Positions 56,426 to 64,000 of a stretch of DNA of 64,000 nt are shown here, one piece after another (position 1 is the stretch's first letter; each line of letters begins with the position of its first letter). The stretch lies in contig NZ_JACJRE010000008.1 in the NCBI RefSeq assembly GCF_014697075.1, positions 141,568-205,567 on the forward strand, written 5' to 3'. The position numbers were made by a program, and so were the translations under genes. Origin of the DNA: Tolypothrix sp. FACHB-123 (GTDB lineage Bacteria > Cyanobacteriota > Cyanobacteriia > Cyanobacteriales > Nostocaceae). The notes under the pieces are model-generated. The model did no database searches. It had not been told where the DNA came from and saw only the letters and a program-made list of their open reading frames with translations.

Positions 56426-56980
56426 TTAAATAATTTCTTGCCATCCATGCATAGCAGCTATTGTTTTGATCGCCCATTCAATCGTGATGGGAGGTGCTTC
56501 GGAGATGATGATACTGGGGTAAACTGCGGTACCCCAGTTTGGATGTACTAGCACACGGCATTTATTTTTAATTACTGGGTAATTGAGTAAAGCTTTGACG
56601 ACTGCTGTGTCGTCATGGGGAACTGTTCCGGGATGAGAGAGTAGGGGATAACCGGTGCGAGGATCTATGAGATCGGTTAAATAGTGGCGATCGCGCAGAT
56701 TGAATGCTAAATCCAAACCAAACCGCATAAACCTTTCACGTAAACGTTCTTTCTCTGCTTCGACTACGGGAGTGCATTTATCTAGTTGATACTGTGATTG
56801 CTGCAAAACAATCACTACCCATAAGATAGATTTCTGCTTCCAATCTGGTAATATCCGTTCGCAGTTGGCACAGATATACTGGCTTGGTGAATGAATCGAA
56901 ATCTGAATAGCTTGTCCCGTTTTGCCAACTAAATTAATGGGATAGCTTTGCTCTGAAGAGTAAACTGGCGAATAGTTCAC
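56426..56980 (-). CDS. MMADHC-like (methylmalonic aciduria/homocystinuria type D) protein
   Basis: The 184-residue protein contains LLSHPGTVPHDDTAVVKALL, CRVLVHPNWGTAVYPSI and an N-terminal ICANCERILP. By my recollection these match the cyanobacterial members of the MMADHC family, which in animals hands cobalamin to methionine synthase and methylmalonyl-CoA mutase. The bacterial role is not established; the CxxC (residues 37-40) could bind metal or cobalamin. No cobalamin gene is adjacent, though cbiD lies 6 kb away. Family assignment is moderately sure. Confidence 0.62.
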   Translation of the reverse strand: MNYSPVYSSEQSYPINLVGKTGQAIQISIHSPSQYICANCERILPDWKQKSILWVVIVLQQSQYQLDKCTPVVEAEKERLRERFMRFGLDLAFNLRDRHYLTDLIDPRTGYPLLSHPGTVPHDDTAVVKALLNYPVIKNKCRVLVHPNWGTAVYPSIIISEAPPITIEWAIKTIAAMHGWQEII

Positions 56981-57547
56981 TACATTTGTTCTGTTTTTGC
57001 AAGTTTTTGACTTTCATCCTTGGAATTAATAATAACTCTTAAAACTTTATAAAAATCAGCAAATTTCTATAATGTTTGAGTCATTTTACAGATTTATGGG
57101 TGAAGTGTTAAGTTTTAATCGGATTTTTATCTTTTATTAACTTAATTCCCAGCAAACTGATTTCTTTTACTTGCTTTGATTGTCAGTTGTCATTGGTTTT
57201 GAATCAGGTTTCATACCTTGATTGTGGGTGGTATATAGATTCTCTACAACTGAATTGCAAGTAGGGTAGAGACTTTTAAATTACGAATTTTCCCAACCAA
57301 AAGTTCATGTAGGTCAATGTTTCATCCATTGCGTTGAGTTAACCTACATCCAAAACTATCAGATCTATCCTAGGGAAATAGTACGCACAGTACAAATTCT
57401 CTGATTTCCAGCCTATTCAGACAAAAACATTAATAGTTATGTCAAAAACAATAAATTACACAAAAACCCTCTTGCCTGCTAGCTGGGGAGTAAACGCTAG
57501 GGGCTAGGGGTTATGGATAAATTCGGCAAGTTAATTGTTATATAAAA
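56981..57547. other. Intergenic, no gene recognised
   Basis: 567 AT-rich bases. A GC-rich run near 57470-57510 (CTTGCCTGCTAGCTGGGGAG, GCTAGGGGCTAGGGG) includes short STRR-like heptamers (GGGCTAG). Nothing else stands out. Confidence 0.5.
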
Positions 57548-57754
57548 TTAATCTAGCTTTAAAGCATTTACTGGCACATCATCCCAAGAATCAACCTTCC
57601 GCAATTGTGCTACCCAACCGGATGCTTTTTGTTTCTCGTTCAAATTATTTTCAAAAGATTCATGACAATCTTTAGCTTGGGATTCGTTACAAGAAGCAAT
57701 ACAAGCATGTATCATCCCTGACGGGTCAATTTGTTCGTTTACCCAAATAGTCAT
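57548..57754 (-). CDS. Small cysteine-containing hypothetical protein, 68 aa
   Basis: An ATG-initiated frame with a C-x3-C...C arrangement (ACIASCNESQAKDC) near the N-terminus and SGWVAQLRKVDSW near the C-terminus. It has no membrane segment. Balanced composition and lack of an opposing gene suggest it is real. I do not recognise a family. Confidence 0.6.
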   Translation of the reverse strand: MTIWVNEQIDPSGMIHACIASCNESQAKDCHESFENNLNEKQKASGWVAQLRKVDSWDDVPVNALKLD

Positions 57755-58052
57755 AGGTTTGCCCTCAAAACTGTAGCTAAAAAATCTATTTGTACTTCTA
57801 GAATAATATTAAATCTGAAAATTGCCGAATAGTTAAATTTTAACTATTTTGATAAGTTAAGAATCATAACTAGCAGCAATACTTTTAATTAATTATGAAC
57901 CAAAGTCAGGGAGATGAAGGGAAGTAAGATGATTCTGATAATAGATGATTAGCAGAAATTGATATTAATTGATAATAGTACAATAATTTTAATATTAGGG
58001 AAAAGGTTAAACTTTAACTTTTCCCCAATCAGAGAGATTTGTGAATAACTGA

Positions 58053-58460
58053 CTATGGTTTTTGAGTGGCGATCGCTAATTTAGCACCTTGTACCTGGCG
58101 TAGTCGATCCATGACAGCCACAACTTGACCGTGATTAACTCTTTCATCGGCATTAATTACCACTAAGGCTTCGGAATTATTACCCATGAATGTACGGACT
58201 TGTTCTGGTAATACATCGATAGCCACAGCTTTGCGGTTTACACTGATTTTTCCCGCTGCATCCACTGTGACAGTAATTGGAGCACTGGATTGTTGTTGTT
58301 GTTGTGCCGATCCGGCTTTAGGTAAATTAACTGGTAAGCCTTCTGAACGAGTTAAAAACAAAGTTGACATGATAAAAAATGTCAAAATTGCAAAAATCAC
58401 ATCAATCATCGGGACGATGTTAATCTGGGCTGGAATATCAGGTTCATCTGGTAGGCGCAT
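58053..58460 (-). CDS. exbD: ExbD/TolR-family proton-channel subunit
   Basis: The 135-residue protein has an N-terminal membrane helix (IVPMIDVIFAILTFFIMSTL) carrying the conserved proton-path Asp in MIDV, and a periplasmic TolR-like domain (ALVVINADERVNHGQVVAVM). With ExbB it converts proton flow into torque or movement for TonB, energising outer-membrane transporters. It overlaps exbB by 17 bases. No tonB gene is in the window. Confidence 0.9.
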   Translation of the reverse strand: MRLPDEPDIPAQINIVPMIDVIFAILTFFIMSTLFLTRSEGLPVNLPKAGSAQQQQQSSAPITVTVDAAGKISVNRKAVAIDVLPEQVRTFMGNNSEALVVINADERVNHGQVVAVMDRLRQVQGAKLAIATQKP

Positions 58461-59115
58461 AGGATCTGTCTCCTCTTTCGTAGCGACGACGGTAAAGTAA
58501 TTCTAACTGTCCACCATATTCTTGAATCCAAGCTATCTGGCGCATGTACAATCCGCGAAAGGAATTGGCAAAGAAAAGTGTAAAGATAGCTACGACTAAT
58601 CCTGAGGCTGTAGATACTAAGGCTTCGCTAATTCCTCCTGTTACCCCTGATGTTTTTGTACCACCAACATCACCAATATCTAGGGAAGCAAAAGAGGTAA
58701 TTAATCCTAAAACTGTACCGAGAAGTCCTAACAGGGGTGCAAGACCAATGATAGTATCAAAAATGTTTTGAAAGCGTTTGAGTAAGGGAATTTCGGCTTG
58801 GGCTTCGCTTTCTAAGGCTAAACGGAATTCTTCTGGAGTCGGTTCTTCTAATTCTAAAGCGGCGAGAAAAATCCGCGACATGGGTAAATCAGCATTTTGC
58901 TGCAATTTATCTAAAGTGCCAACTACATTATCTAAACGATAAAGTTGTAATACTTCTCGGACTACGCGATTTTGCCGATTATTTATCTTCACCCAAAAGA
59001 CAATTCTTTCGATAATTAGCGCTACTGCTAAGATAGAAAATCCTAACAGCGGCCACATGACCACTCCACCAGCTGTAAATAAATTACCAATATTATTCAT
59101 CGGAAATTTAGCCAC
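58444..59115 (-). CDS. exbB: MotA/TolQ/ExbB proton-channel subunit
   Basis: The 223-residue protein has three membrane segments: MWPLLGFSILAVALIIERIV near 18-38, then IIGLAPLLGLLGTVLGLITS near 122-142 and EALVSTASGLVVAIFTLFFA near 165-185. The LGLLGTVxG motif is diagnostic for ExbB/TolQ. It is the first gene of the exbB-exbD pair. A MITE lies upstream (59241-59340). Confidence 0.9.
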   Translation of the reverse strand: MAKFPMNNIGNLFTAGGVVMWPLLGFSILAVALIIERIVFWVKINNRQNRVVREVLQLYRLDNVVGTLDKLQQNADLPMSRIFLAALELEEPTPEEFRLALESEAQAEIPLLKRFQNIFDTIIGLAPLLGLLGTVLGLITSFASLDIGDVGGTKTSGVTGGISEALVSTASGLVVAIFTLFFANSFRGLYMRQIAWIQEYGGQLELLYRRRYERGDRSYAPTR

Positions 59116-59240
59116 TCCTCAAAAATCTTAAAATTACAAACCGCTTGATTAACTAAGCTGGTATCATAGCTCAAAATCCAAAGTCAATCTTTGACAATGT
59201 GTCATAGTATGAATGTTCATTTTTAATATATGCAAATTTT

Positions 59241-59340
59241 ATACCAATTCAAATAATATTAGCGACACATTAATATAATCTAAAGGGCATGGCATTGCCA
59301 TGCCCCTACAATCTGTTACCTTATTTTGGTAAATTGGTAT
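59241..59340. mobile_element. MITE, 100 bp, ATACCAATT ends
   Basis: ATACCAATTC at the left and AATTGGTAT at the right form inverted ends. It contains a perfect 21-bp palindrome GGGCATGGCA-T-TGCCATGCCC (59285-59305). Immediately right of it, at 59363-59387, lies a second perfect palindrome GTAAGCTGGGCA-T-TGCCCAGCTTAC. No coding capacity. Confidence 0.75.
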
Positions 59341-59420
59341 TAGTTAATCATAAAAAATATGTAAGCTGGGCATTGCCCAGCTTACAGTATAAATATGATG
59401 ATTTATTTTTTAGTAAATTC

Positions 59421-60152
59421 TTAATTAACTTTAGTGATAACATCTATATCATCACTTTTTAATTGCCCATCTTCCATATAAATAATGCGATCGGCAATGT
59501 CGAGAATGCGGTTGTCATGGGTAACTAATAAAATCGTACAGCCTTGTTCTTTCGCTAATTTCTGCATTAATTCCACAACATCACGCCCCGATTTTTTATC
59601 GAGTGCGGCTGTGGGTTCGTCTGCGAGAACAATTTTAGGATGGCTAACTAATGCACGGGCGATCGCAACTCGCTGCTTTTGTCCTCCAGAAAGGTTTTCT
59701 GCGTAGTAATTTATACGTTCTCCTAGCCCTACAGTTTCCAGCATTGCGATCGCTTTACTATCCAAATCTTGATGCAGATATTGGTCGTGTAACTCTAAAG
59801 ACATGCGCACATTTTCTTTAGCTGTTAAAAAGGTCATCAAGTTATGGGCTTGAAAAATGTAACCAATTTGGCGACGTAGCTTGGTTAGTTGCTGTTTATT
59901 AGCACCGCAGATTTCCTGTCCTAAGATTTTTAAGCTACCATCTTGAGCCGATCGCAATCCCCCCATGAGGGTTAAAAGTGTGGTTTTACCCGACCCAGAA
60001 GGGCCAGTCATAATGACGATTTCACCAGCTTTAATATCTAAATTAATATCAAATAATACTTGTTTTTTTAGTGAACCAGCCCCAAAATAATGATTTAGGT
60101 TACTAATACTAATTACTGGTTCTAAAATGGTTGATGGAGATTCGATAAACAT
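59421..60152 (-). CDS. devA: DevA-like ABC transporter ATPase
   Basis: The 243-residue ATPase has Walker A GPSGSGKT (50-57), signature LSGGQKQRVA (about 153-162) and Walker B IVLADEPTAALD (about 176-187). It is of the LolD/MacB/DevA class that powers DevC-type permeases. With DevB and DevC it forms a periplasm-spanning exporter; the founding members deliver heterocyst glycolipids, while paralogues serve other exports. A 98-base gap containing STRRs separates it from devC. Confidence 0.9.
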   Translation of the reverse strand: MFIESPSTILEPVISISNLNHYFGAGSLKKQVLFDINLDIKAGEIVIMTGPSGSGKTTLLTLMGGLRSAQDGSLKILGQEICGANKQQLTKLRRQIGYIFQAHNLMTFLTAKENVRMSLELHDQYLHQDLDSKAIAMLETVGLGERINYYAENLSGGQKQRVAIARALVSHPKIVLADEPTAALDKKSGRDVVELMQKLAKEQGCTILLVTHDNRILDIADRIIYMEDGQLKSDDIDVITKVN

Positions 60153-60209
60153 AGGATTTTGAGAAATTTAATAACAATCAAAACTTCGACAATTCGAGTG
60201 AGCTTCAGT

Positions 60210-60245
60210 GTCAACCGTCAACCGTCAACCGTCAACTGTTAACAT
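60210..60245. repeat. STRR (GTCAACC)n between devC and devA
   Basis: Five GTCAACC/GTCAACT heptamers lie between the two ABC exporter genes. Confidence 0.9.
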
Positions 60246-60250
60246 TTAAA

Positions 60251-61414
60251 CTAGAAAATATCGGCTGGATCAGCAGCGCGGAGTTTGCGCATAGCGATCG
60301 CACCTGAGAAAGTACACATGACGATAGTCAAAATAAATACCGTGATTGCCCGGTCTATTTTCATGGAAATAGGCAATAATGTTGCAGCGTAGGTTAATTG
60401 ATATAGCCCTAAGGAGAGGAAAAAGGAGGGGAGAAAACCTAAGATAGCTAAGAATAATGCTTCTTGTAACAAAACGCCGAGTAAATAGCGATCGCTATAG
60501 CCCATTGCTTTGAGGGTGGCGTATTCTGGTAAATGGTCGGAAACGTCGGAATAGAGGATTTGGTAAACAATCACAATCCCGACAATGAATCCTACCCCCA
60601 CACCTAAGCCGAAAATGAAGCCAATACCAGTACCAGTAGCCCAGTAATTTTTTTCAATTTGGGCAAAGCCTTCGGGGGTGAGAACGAGGACATCATTAGG
60701 TAAAATCGCTTCTAATTGCGATCGCACTTTTTCTGGTTCAGCACCTGATTTAAGTGTCAGTAAGCCGACTTCAATGCGATCGGCTTTGCGATCGGGAAAG
60801 AGTTGCAAAAAGGTAGAATCACTAGTAATTACATTTCCATCAGCTGCAAAGGAAGCACCATTATTAAATATGCCTTTGACATTTATAGCTGTGCCATTTA
60901 ATTCAGTTTGAAAGTTACCTGTTTGCTTAAAGATAGTAGCAATATCCCCATATTCTGGGCGACCAGCTTGGTCAAACATGACTTGATATAATTGTTTCAA
61001 ATCATTTTGATGTTGCTTAACTTCTGGGAATAAAAAAGCTGGTTGTGCTGGATCAATACCCCAAACCAAGATGGCGCGATCGAGACGAGTTTGGGGATTT
61101 CGCCATTGTCCAGTGCTGATGTAAACTGAGTTTACCGATTGGACGCTGTCATGACTTAATGTTTGATATAACCGTTCGCGAGAAAAGCTTTTGACTGAAA
61201 ATAAAGTCTGAAATTGAGGATTAATTAAAACTAAATCTGCTTGTAAATTGCGATGGGGTTTGACTGCTGCATCAAACAGCGCACTTTCAAAACCCAACTG
61301 AATAAACATCAGCATATCAGCAAAGGTAATCCCTGCTACTGCTACGGCGAGGCGAGTTTTTTCTTTCATTAATTGTCGCCAAGCCAGCGGAGTTTTACGG
61401 AATTTAGAAAACAT
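60251..61414 (-). CDS. devC: DevC-like ABC transporter permease (FtsX/MacB type)
   Basis: The 387-residue protein has one N-terminal membrane helix (LAVAVAGITFADMLMFIQLG), a large periplasmic domain (about 45-260), then three C-terminal helices (GIGFIFGLGVGVGFIVGIVI, LLQEALFLAILGFLPSFFLS, AITVFILTIVMCTFSGAIAM). This is the four-helix MacB/DevC arrangement. The periplasmic domain would contact the DevB adaptor. It starts 14 bases after the DUF2834-type gene. Confidence 0.9.
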   Translation of the reverse strand: MFSKFRKTPLAWRQLMKEKTRLAVAVAGITFADMLMFIQLGFESALFDAAVKPHRNLQADLVLINPQFQTLFSVKSFSRERLYQTLSHDSVQSVNSVYISTGQWRNPQTRLDRAILVWGIDPAQPAFLFPEVKQHQNDLKQLYQVMFDQAGRPEYGDIATIFKQTGNFQTELNGTAINVKGIFNNGASFAADGNVITSDSTFLQLFPDRKADRIEVGLLTLKSGAEPEKVRSQLEAILPNDVLVLTPEGFAQIEKNYWATGTGIGFIFGLGVGVGFIVGIVIVYQILYSDVSDHLPEYATLKAMGYSDRYLLGVLLQEALFLAILGFLPSFFLSLGLYQLTYAATLLPISMKIDRAITVFILTIVMCTFSGAIAMRKLRAADPADIF

Positions 61415-61428
61415 CTAGAAATCACCCC

Positions 61429-61764
61429 TTAATAATTTGGTATTTCACTTTGCTGTTCAATTTTGCGTTGTCGCATTAATAGAAATAAAGGCAGCCCAAA
61501 GGAAACACCAACTAAAAGATTACATAAAACGTAAACCCAGAGATTTCTCATTTTTAGGCTGGTTCCTTCCCAAAACACTAATGTCCAGAAAGTTAGGGAA
61601 GAAATGATAACATCCATACCAAAGAAACCAGAAATTTTATTAGCAAATAGTTGGTCAAAAAATAACTTGATATCCAAACCATTTTCTAAAATAAATGGTA
61701 TGAATTGGGAGTAAGGTAAAACAAAGCCCAGAATACAAAGTAGAAGGTATATAATTTGCATCAC
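61429..61764 (-). CDS. DUF2834-type membrane protein within the devBCA cluster
   Basis: The 111-residue protein has three hydrophobic segments (MMQIIYLLLCILGFVLPYSQ, VIISSLTFWTLVFWEG, LWVYVLCNLLVGVSFGLPLF), which match the DUF2834 pattern with a LPY near the first helix and an F/W-rich second helix. Its position between devB and devC with its own operator suggests that it belongs to the exporter. Function unknown. Confidence 0.75.
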   Translation of the reverse strand: MMQIIYLLLCILGFVLPYSQFIPFILENGLDIKLFFDQLFANKISGFFGMDVIISSLTFWTLVFWEGTSLKMRNLWVYVLCNLLVGVSFGLPLFLLMRQRKIEQQSEIPNY

Positions 61765-61818
61765 GATTACATTTACCTACGATAAATTACTGCTTTTTCC
61801 GAATTTCTTACCAGACTT

Positions 61819-61838
61819 TATATCGAACATTCGTTATG
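61819..61838. promoter_or_regulatory. Putative TetR operator 2, before DUF2834-devC-devA
   Basis: TATATCGAACATTCGTTATG matches the site before tetR in 17 of 20 bases. Read on the minus strand it gives CATAACGAATGTTCGATATA, followed by AAG, so a GATATAAA -10-like box overlaps it. It lies 55 bases before the DUF2834 start and downstream of devB. Confidence 0.65.
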
Positions 61839-61856
61839 CTTTACATTAAATAAACT

Positions 61857-63143
61857 TTACAGTTCGATGGCTGTCTGTACTTGCAAGTTTGTCAAACCTG
61901 CAACGCGCTTGCTATCTTCGGGGTTAAGGCGAATTTTCACTTCAATTACTCGGCTATCAAGGTTTTCTCCGGGTTGGTTGCTGAAAACGTTTTGTCTATT
62001 AACTTGTAAGCCAACTTGAGAAACTTTACCGCGTATTTCTCCTGTAAATGCTTGACCGATAATTACTGCTTTTTGTCCGAGTTTTACCTTACTAATATCA
62101 CTTTGATAAACTTCGGCAACTGCTATCATTTGGTCAGTTTGAGCAAAATCTGCAATCCCCGAATCACCTATTTTTTCGCCAGCGCGGTAATGAATTTTGA
62201 GAATTTGTCCGGCGGTGGGTGCTTTGATATAAGCTGCTGCTAAGTCCGTTTGGGCGCGTTTCAAGGATGCGATCGCATTGTCTACTTCTGTTTGCGCTGC
62301 GGCTATATCTACGGGGCGGACTTCGGCAATACTATTTAATGTGGCTTTGGCTTCGCTGATTTGTTTATTACCTGTGGCGTTAATTCGGTTAAGTGCTACT
62401 CTCTCTTCTGCTAATTGTCTCTTAGCAGTGGTATTTATCCGGTTGAGAACGGCTTTCGCTTCATCTAGCTGTTGTTTGGTGGTTTCTACGCTCAAACCCT
62501 TGCTATCAAATGCCGAACTAGAAATTGCCCCATCTTTATATAATTGTTGATAACGCAGATATTCTGCTTCAGCATTATTCAATTCAGCTGTCAGTTTTTT
62601 GATTGTCGCTTCTTGGGCGATTCTATCTCCTTGCCATTGTGCCTCTAAACGGGCGATCGCTTCTTGTTGACTTTGGCGATCGCCTTGAGATTGGGCTTGT
62701 AAACGTTCCACTGTGGCTTGCTGTGCTTGGATGTCGCCGGTTTTCGCCCCAGCTTTGACTTGTGCAAGTTTCGCCTGCGCCACTTGCACTTGTTTTTGCG
62801 CTTGGAGTACCGCAGTTTGCAAGCGATCGCGCGAATCTAAAACAGCAATAACTTGTCCACCTTTAACGCGATCGCCTTCTTCCACCAGAATTTTCGCAAT
62901 GCGATCGCCATCTAAGGCTAAAGGTGCAGATAACTTAATTACTTCAGCTTCTGGTTGCAGTCTTCCTAACGCTGTGACTTTTTGCAATACTGGTGCATCT
63001 GGTACTTCTGATGAAGCAGTACGACCAAATTGACCAAATTGAGAAATCGTATAAACCACAATTCCACTAGTAATTGCTGTAGCCGCAATTCCTAATATAA
63101 TTATCCCGCGATTTTGTGGTTTAAAAAACACCCGATGCAGCAT
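61857..63143 (-). CDS. devB: DevB-like membrane fusion protein (HlyD family)
   Basis: The 428-residue protein has an N-terminal membrane anchor (GIIILGIAATAITSGIVVYT), a lipoyl half-motif (IAKILVEEGDRVKGGQVIAV), a long coiled-coil hairpin (about 105-285, Ala/Gln/Glu-rich), the second lipoyl half (AYIKAPTAGQILKIHYRAGE) and a beta-barrel domain. It bridges DevAC to an outer-membrane channel of the TolC/HgdD type. The hairpin contains a repeated (R/K)INTTAKRQLAEERVALN-like segment. Confidence 0.9.
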   Translation of the reverse strand: MLHRVFFKPQNRGIIILGIAATAITSGIVVYTISQFGQFGRTASSEVPDAPVLQKVTALGRLQPEAEVIKLSAPLALDGDRIAKILVEEGDRVKGGQVIAVLDSRDRLQTAVLQAQKQVQVAQAKLAQVKAGAKTGDIQAQQATVERLQAQSQGDRQSQQEAIARLEAQWQGDRIAQEATIKKLTAELNNAEAEYLRYQQLYKDGAISSSAFDSKGLSVETTKQQLDEAKAVLNRINTTAKRQLAEERVALNRINATGNKQISEAKATLNSIAEVRPVDIAAAQTEVDNAIASLKRAQTDLAAAYIKAPTAGQILKIHYRAGEKIGDSGIADFAQTDQMIAVAEVYQSDISKVKLGQKAVIIGQAFTGEIRGKVSQVGLQVNRQNVFSNQPGENLDSRVIEVKIRLNPEDSKRVAGLTNLQVQTAIEL

Positions 63144-63204
63144 ATTTTCTCCTCTGGATTAGTTATTAGTCATTGGTCATTTGTTATTGCTTCTTTGTCC
63201 CCTT

Positions 63205-63235
63205 CTAACCCCTAGCCCCTAGCCTCTCACCCCTA
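63205..63235. repeat. STRR (CCCCTAG)n reaching into the tetR 3' end
   Basis: ACCCCTAGCCCCTAGCCTCT and following CACCCC are degenerate heptamers. The tetR stop codon lies within the tract. Confidence 0.75.
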
Positions 63236-63804
63236 TTTGTATCTTGCAAATATGCCGTGAGCATTTTACCTAATAACGTGCATTGTTCTGTAAAACAAAT
63301 CGTTTCATCGCCCCATAGTTTTTCCAAAATCAAACCATTGACAAAACTCAATACAAAGGAAGCTAAAACTGGATCTTCAATTCCTAAAAAATCACAGGCT
63401 GCTTGTTGATATCGCTGATTAGCCCGCTTCACAGCACCGCTGATTTTTATTTGTTCTGAGTCTTGATGCTGACAAAAATCAACCCAGATATATGTCCACT
63501 TAATAAAGTAATCTTCGTTTTTTACTAAGTATCTGGCTAAGGCTGCCATTGCTTCTGGCAGTGTTTTTTTACCTCCCAATTCTGCTAAGGCCATTGCCAC
63601 ATCTTGCTGGCTAATTTCCTCTAATAATTGTTCAAATAAAGCTTGTTTACTGGGAAAATAATGATACAGGGTTCCCGTAGACACTTTTAAGCCTTGGGCA
63701 ATTTCCCTCATGGTGATGGTGCTGTAGCCTTTTTGCGCAAATAAATCAAAGCACTTGCCGAGCAGTTCTTTGCGGTATTGTTCGTGGTCAACAATCTTAG
63801 GCAT
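63205..63804 (-). CDS. TetR/AcrR family regulator
   Basis: The 199-residue protein has an N-terminal helix-turn-helix (FAQKGYSTITMREIAQGLKV, STGTLYHYFPSKQALFEQLL, residues about 22-62) and a divergent ligand-binding domain. It is the first gene before devB on the same strand with a 61-base gap that contains STRR. A palindrome overlapping its own promoter suggests autoregulation. Its last nine residues (NRGERLGARG) are encoded within a CCCCTAG heptamer tract, so its natural C-terminus may have been altered. Confidence 0.9.
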   Translation of the reverse strand: MPKIVDHEQYRKELLGKCFDLFAQKGYSTITMREIAQGLKVSTGTLYHYFPSKQALFEQLLEEISQQDVAMALAELGGKKTLPEAMAALARYLVKNEDYFIKWTYIWVDFCQHQDSEQIKISGAVKRANQRYQQAACDFLGIEDPVLASFVLSFVNGLILEKLWGDETICFTEQCTLLGKMLTAYLQDTNRGERLGARG

Positions 63805-63817
63805 AATTGAATTTATT

Positions 63818-63837
63818 TATATCGAACGCTCGTTATA
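63818..63837. promoter_or_regulatory. Putative TetR operator 1, before tetR-devB
   Basis: TATATCGAACGCTCGTTATA is an imperfect palindrome (core CGAACG/CTCG). On the minus strand it reads TATAACGAGCGTTCGATATA followed by AAT, so a GATATAAA -10-like box overlaps it, 14 bases before the tetR ATG. Its near copy lies at 61819-61838. Confidence 0.7.
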
Positions 63838-64000
63838 TATTAAGATATGATCCTGAACACGGAGTTGTCAATATACAGTTGATAACTTAAATATTTTTCG
63901 GTTCTTCAGTAGCTATTATGCCAAATTATTAGTTATAGCACTCATATAAACACAAAAAAAGCATCTTTATTTTGCCAAAAGCCTTATATGTATTGACATC

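Noticed and set aside
1-64000. tRNA, rRNA, tmRNA or RNase P genes
   Set aside because: I looked for T-loop (GTTCRANYC) and other conserved cores on both strands and saw none. A covariance-model scan would be needed to exclude them.

Overview
The window looks like a chromosomal segment of a filamentous, probably heterocyst-forming (Nostocales-type) cyanobacterium. Evidence: many HIP1 palindromes (GCGATCGC), heptameric STRR repeats (CCCAATG / GTTGACT families) in most intergenic gaps, a CP12 gene, a CrtD-type carotenoid desaturase, a DevBCA exporter set, and CHAT/NB-ARC/WD40 and NACHT/pentapeptide STAND proteins. I saw no rRNA, tRNA, CRISPR array or intact transposase gene, so genus and species cannot be fixed.

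Layout. 1-4.3 kb: the tail of a membrane-anchored helical-repeat protein, crtD and a small conserved gene. 4.3-7.9 kb: a 21-nt minisatellite followed by a NACHT-pentapeptide STAND ATPase. 8-16 kb: housekeeping and accessory genes (M16 peptidase, fructosamine kinase, a VapB-like antitoxin whose VapC partner is destroyed by repeat insertions, 2OG oxygenase, TsaC/Sua5 family, a degenerate histidine kinase, GNAT, MFS). 16.4-19.5 kb: secD-secF. 19.7-24.3 kb: a CHAT-NB-ARC-WD40 gene split by a frameshift in an A9 run, then a second 21-nt minisatellite and hairpin repeats. 24.3-33 kb: KTSC protein, PhoD-like phosphatase, nucleotidyltransferase, pRiA4b ORF-3 protein, dnaG, and a bifunctional peptidoglycan hydrolase.

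33.2-42.9 kb: nine same-strand genes that read as a compact type IV secretion-like apparatus in the order VirB2-, B3-, B4-, B5/TrbJ-, B6/TrbL-, two tandem B8-, B10- and B9-like. No relaxase, VirD4 coupling ATPase or VirB11 ATPase is present in the window. This is the strongest candidate for an undescribed system here.

43.4-59.1 kb: mostly core genes (rsmH, a GAF histidine kinase, guaA, cbiD, DUF3177-type protein, CP12, FIST sensor, metallophosphoesterase, trmB, MMADHC-like protein, exbB-exbD). 59.4-63.8 kb: a TetR regulator followed by devB, a DUF2834-type gene, devC and devA. Two nearly identical 20-bp palindromes, one before tetR and one inside the cluster, look like two operators for the TetR protein.

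Functional calls rest on motifs and family resemblance read by eye; no database search was possible.
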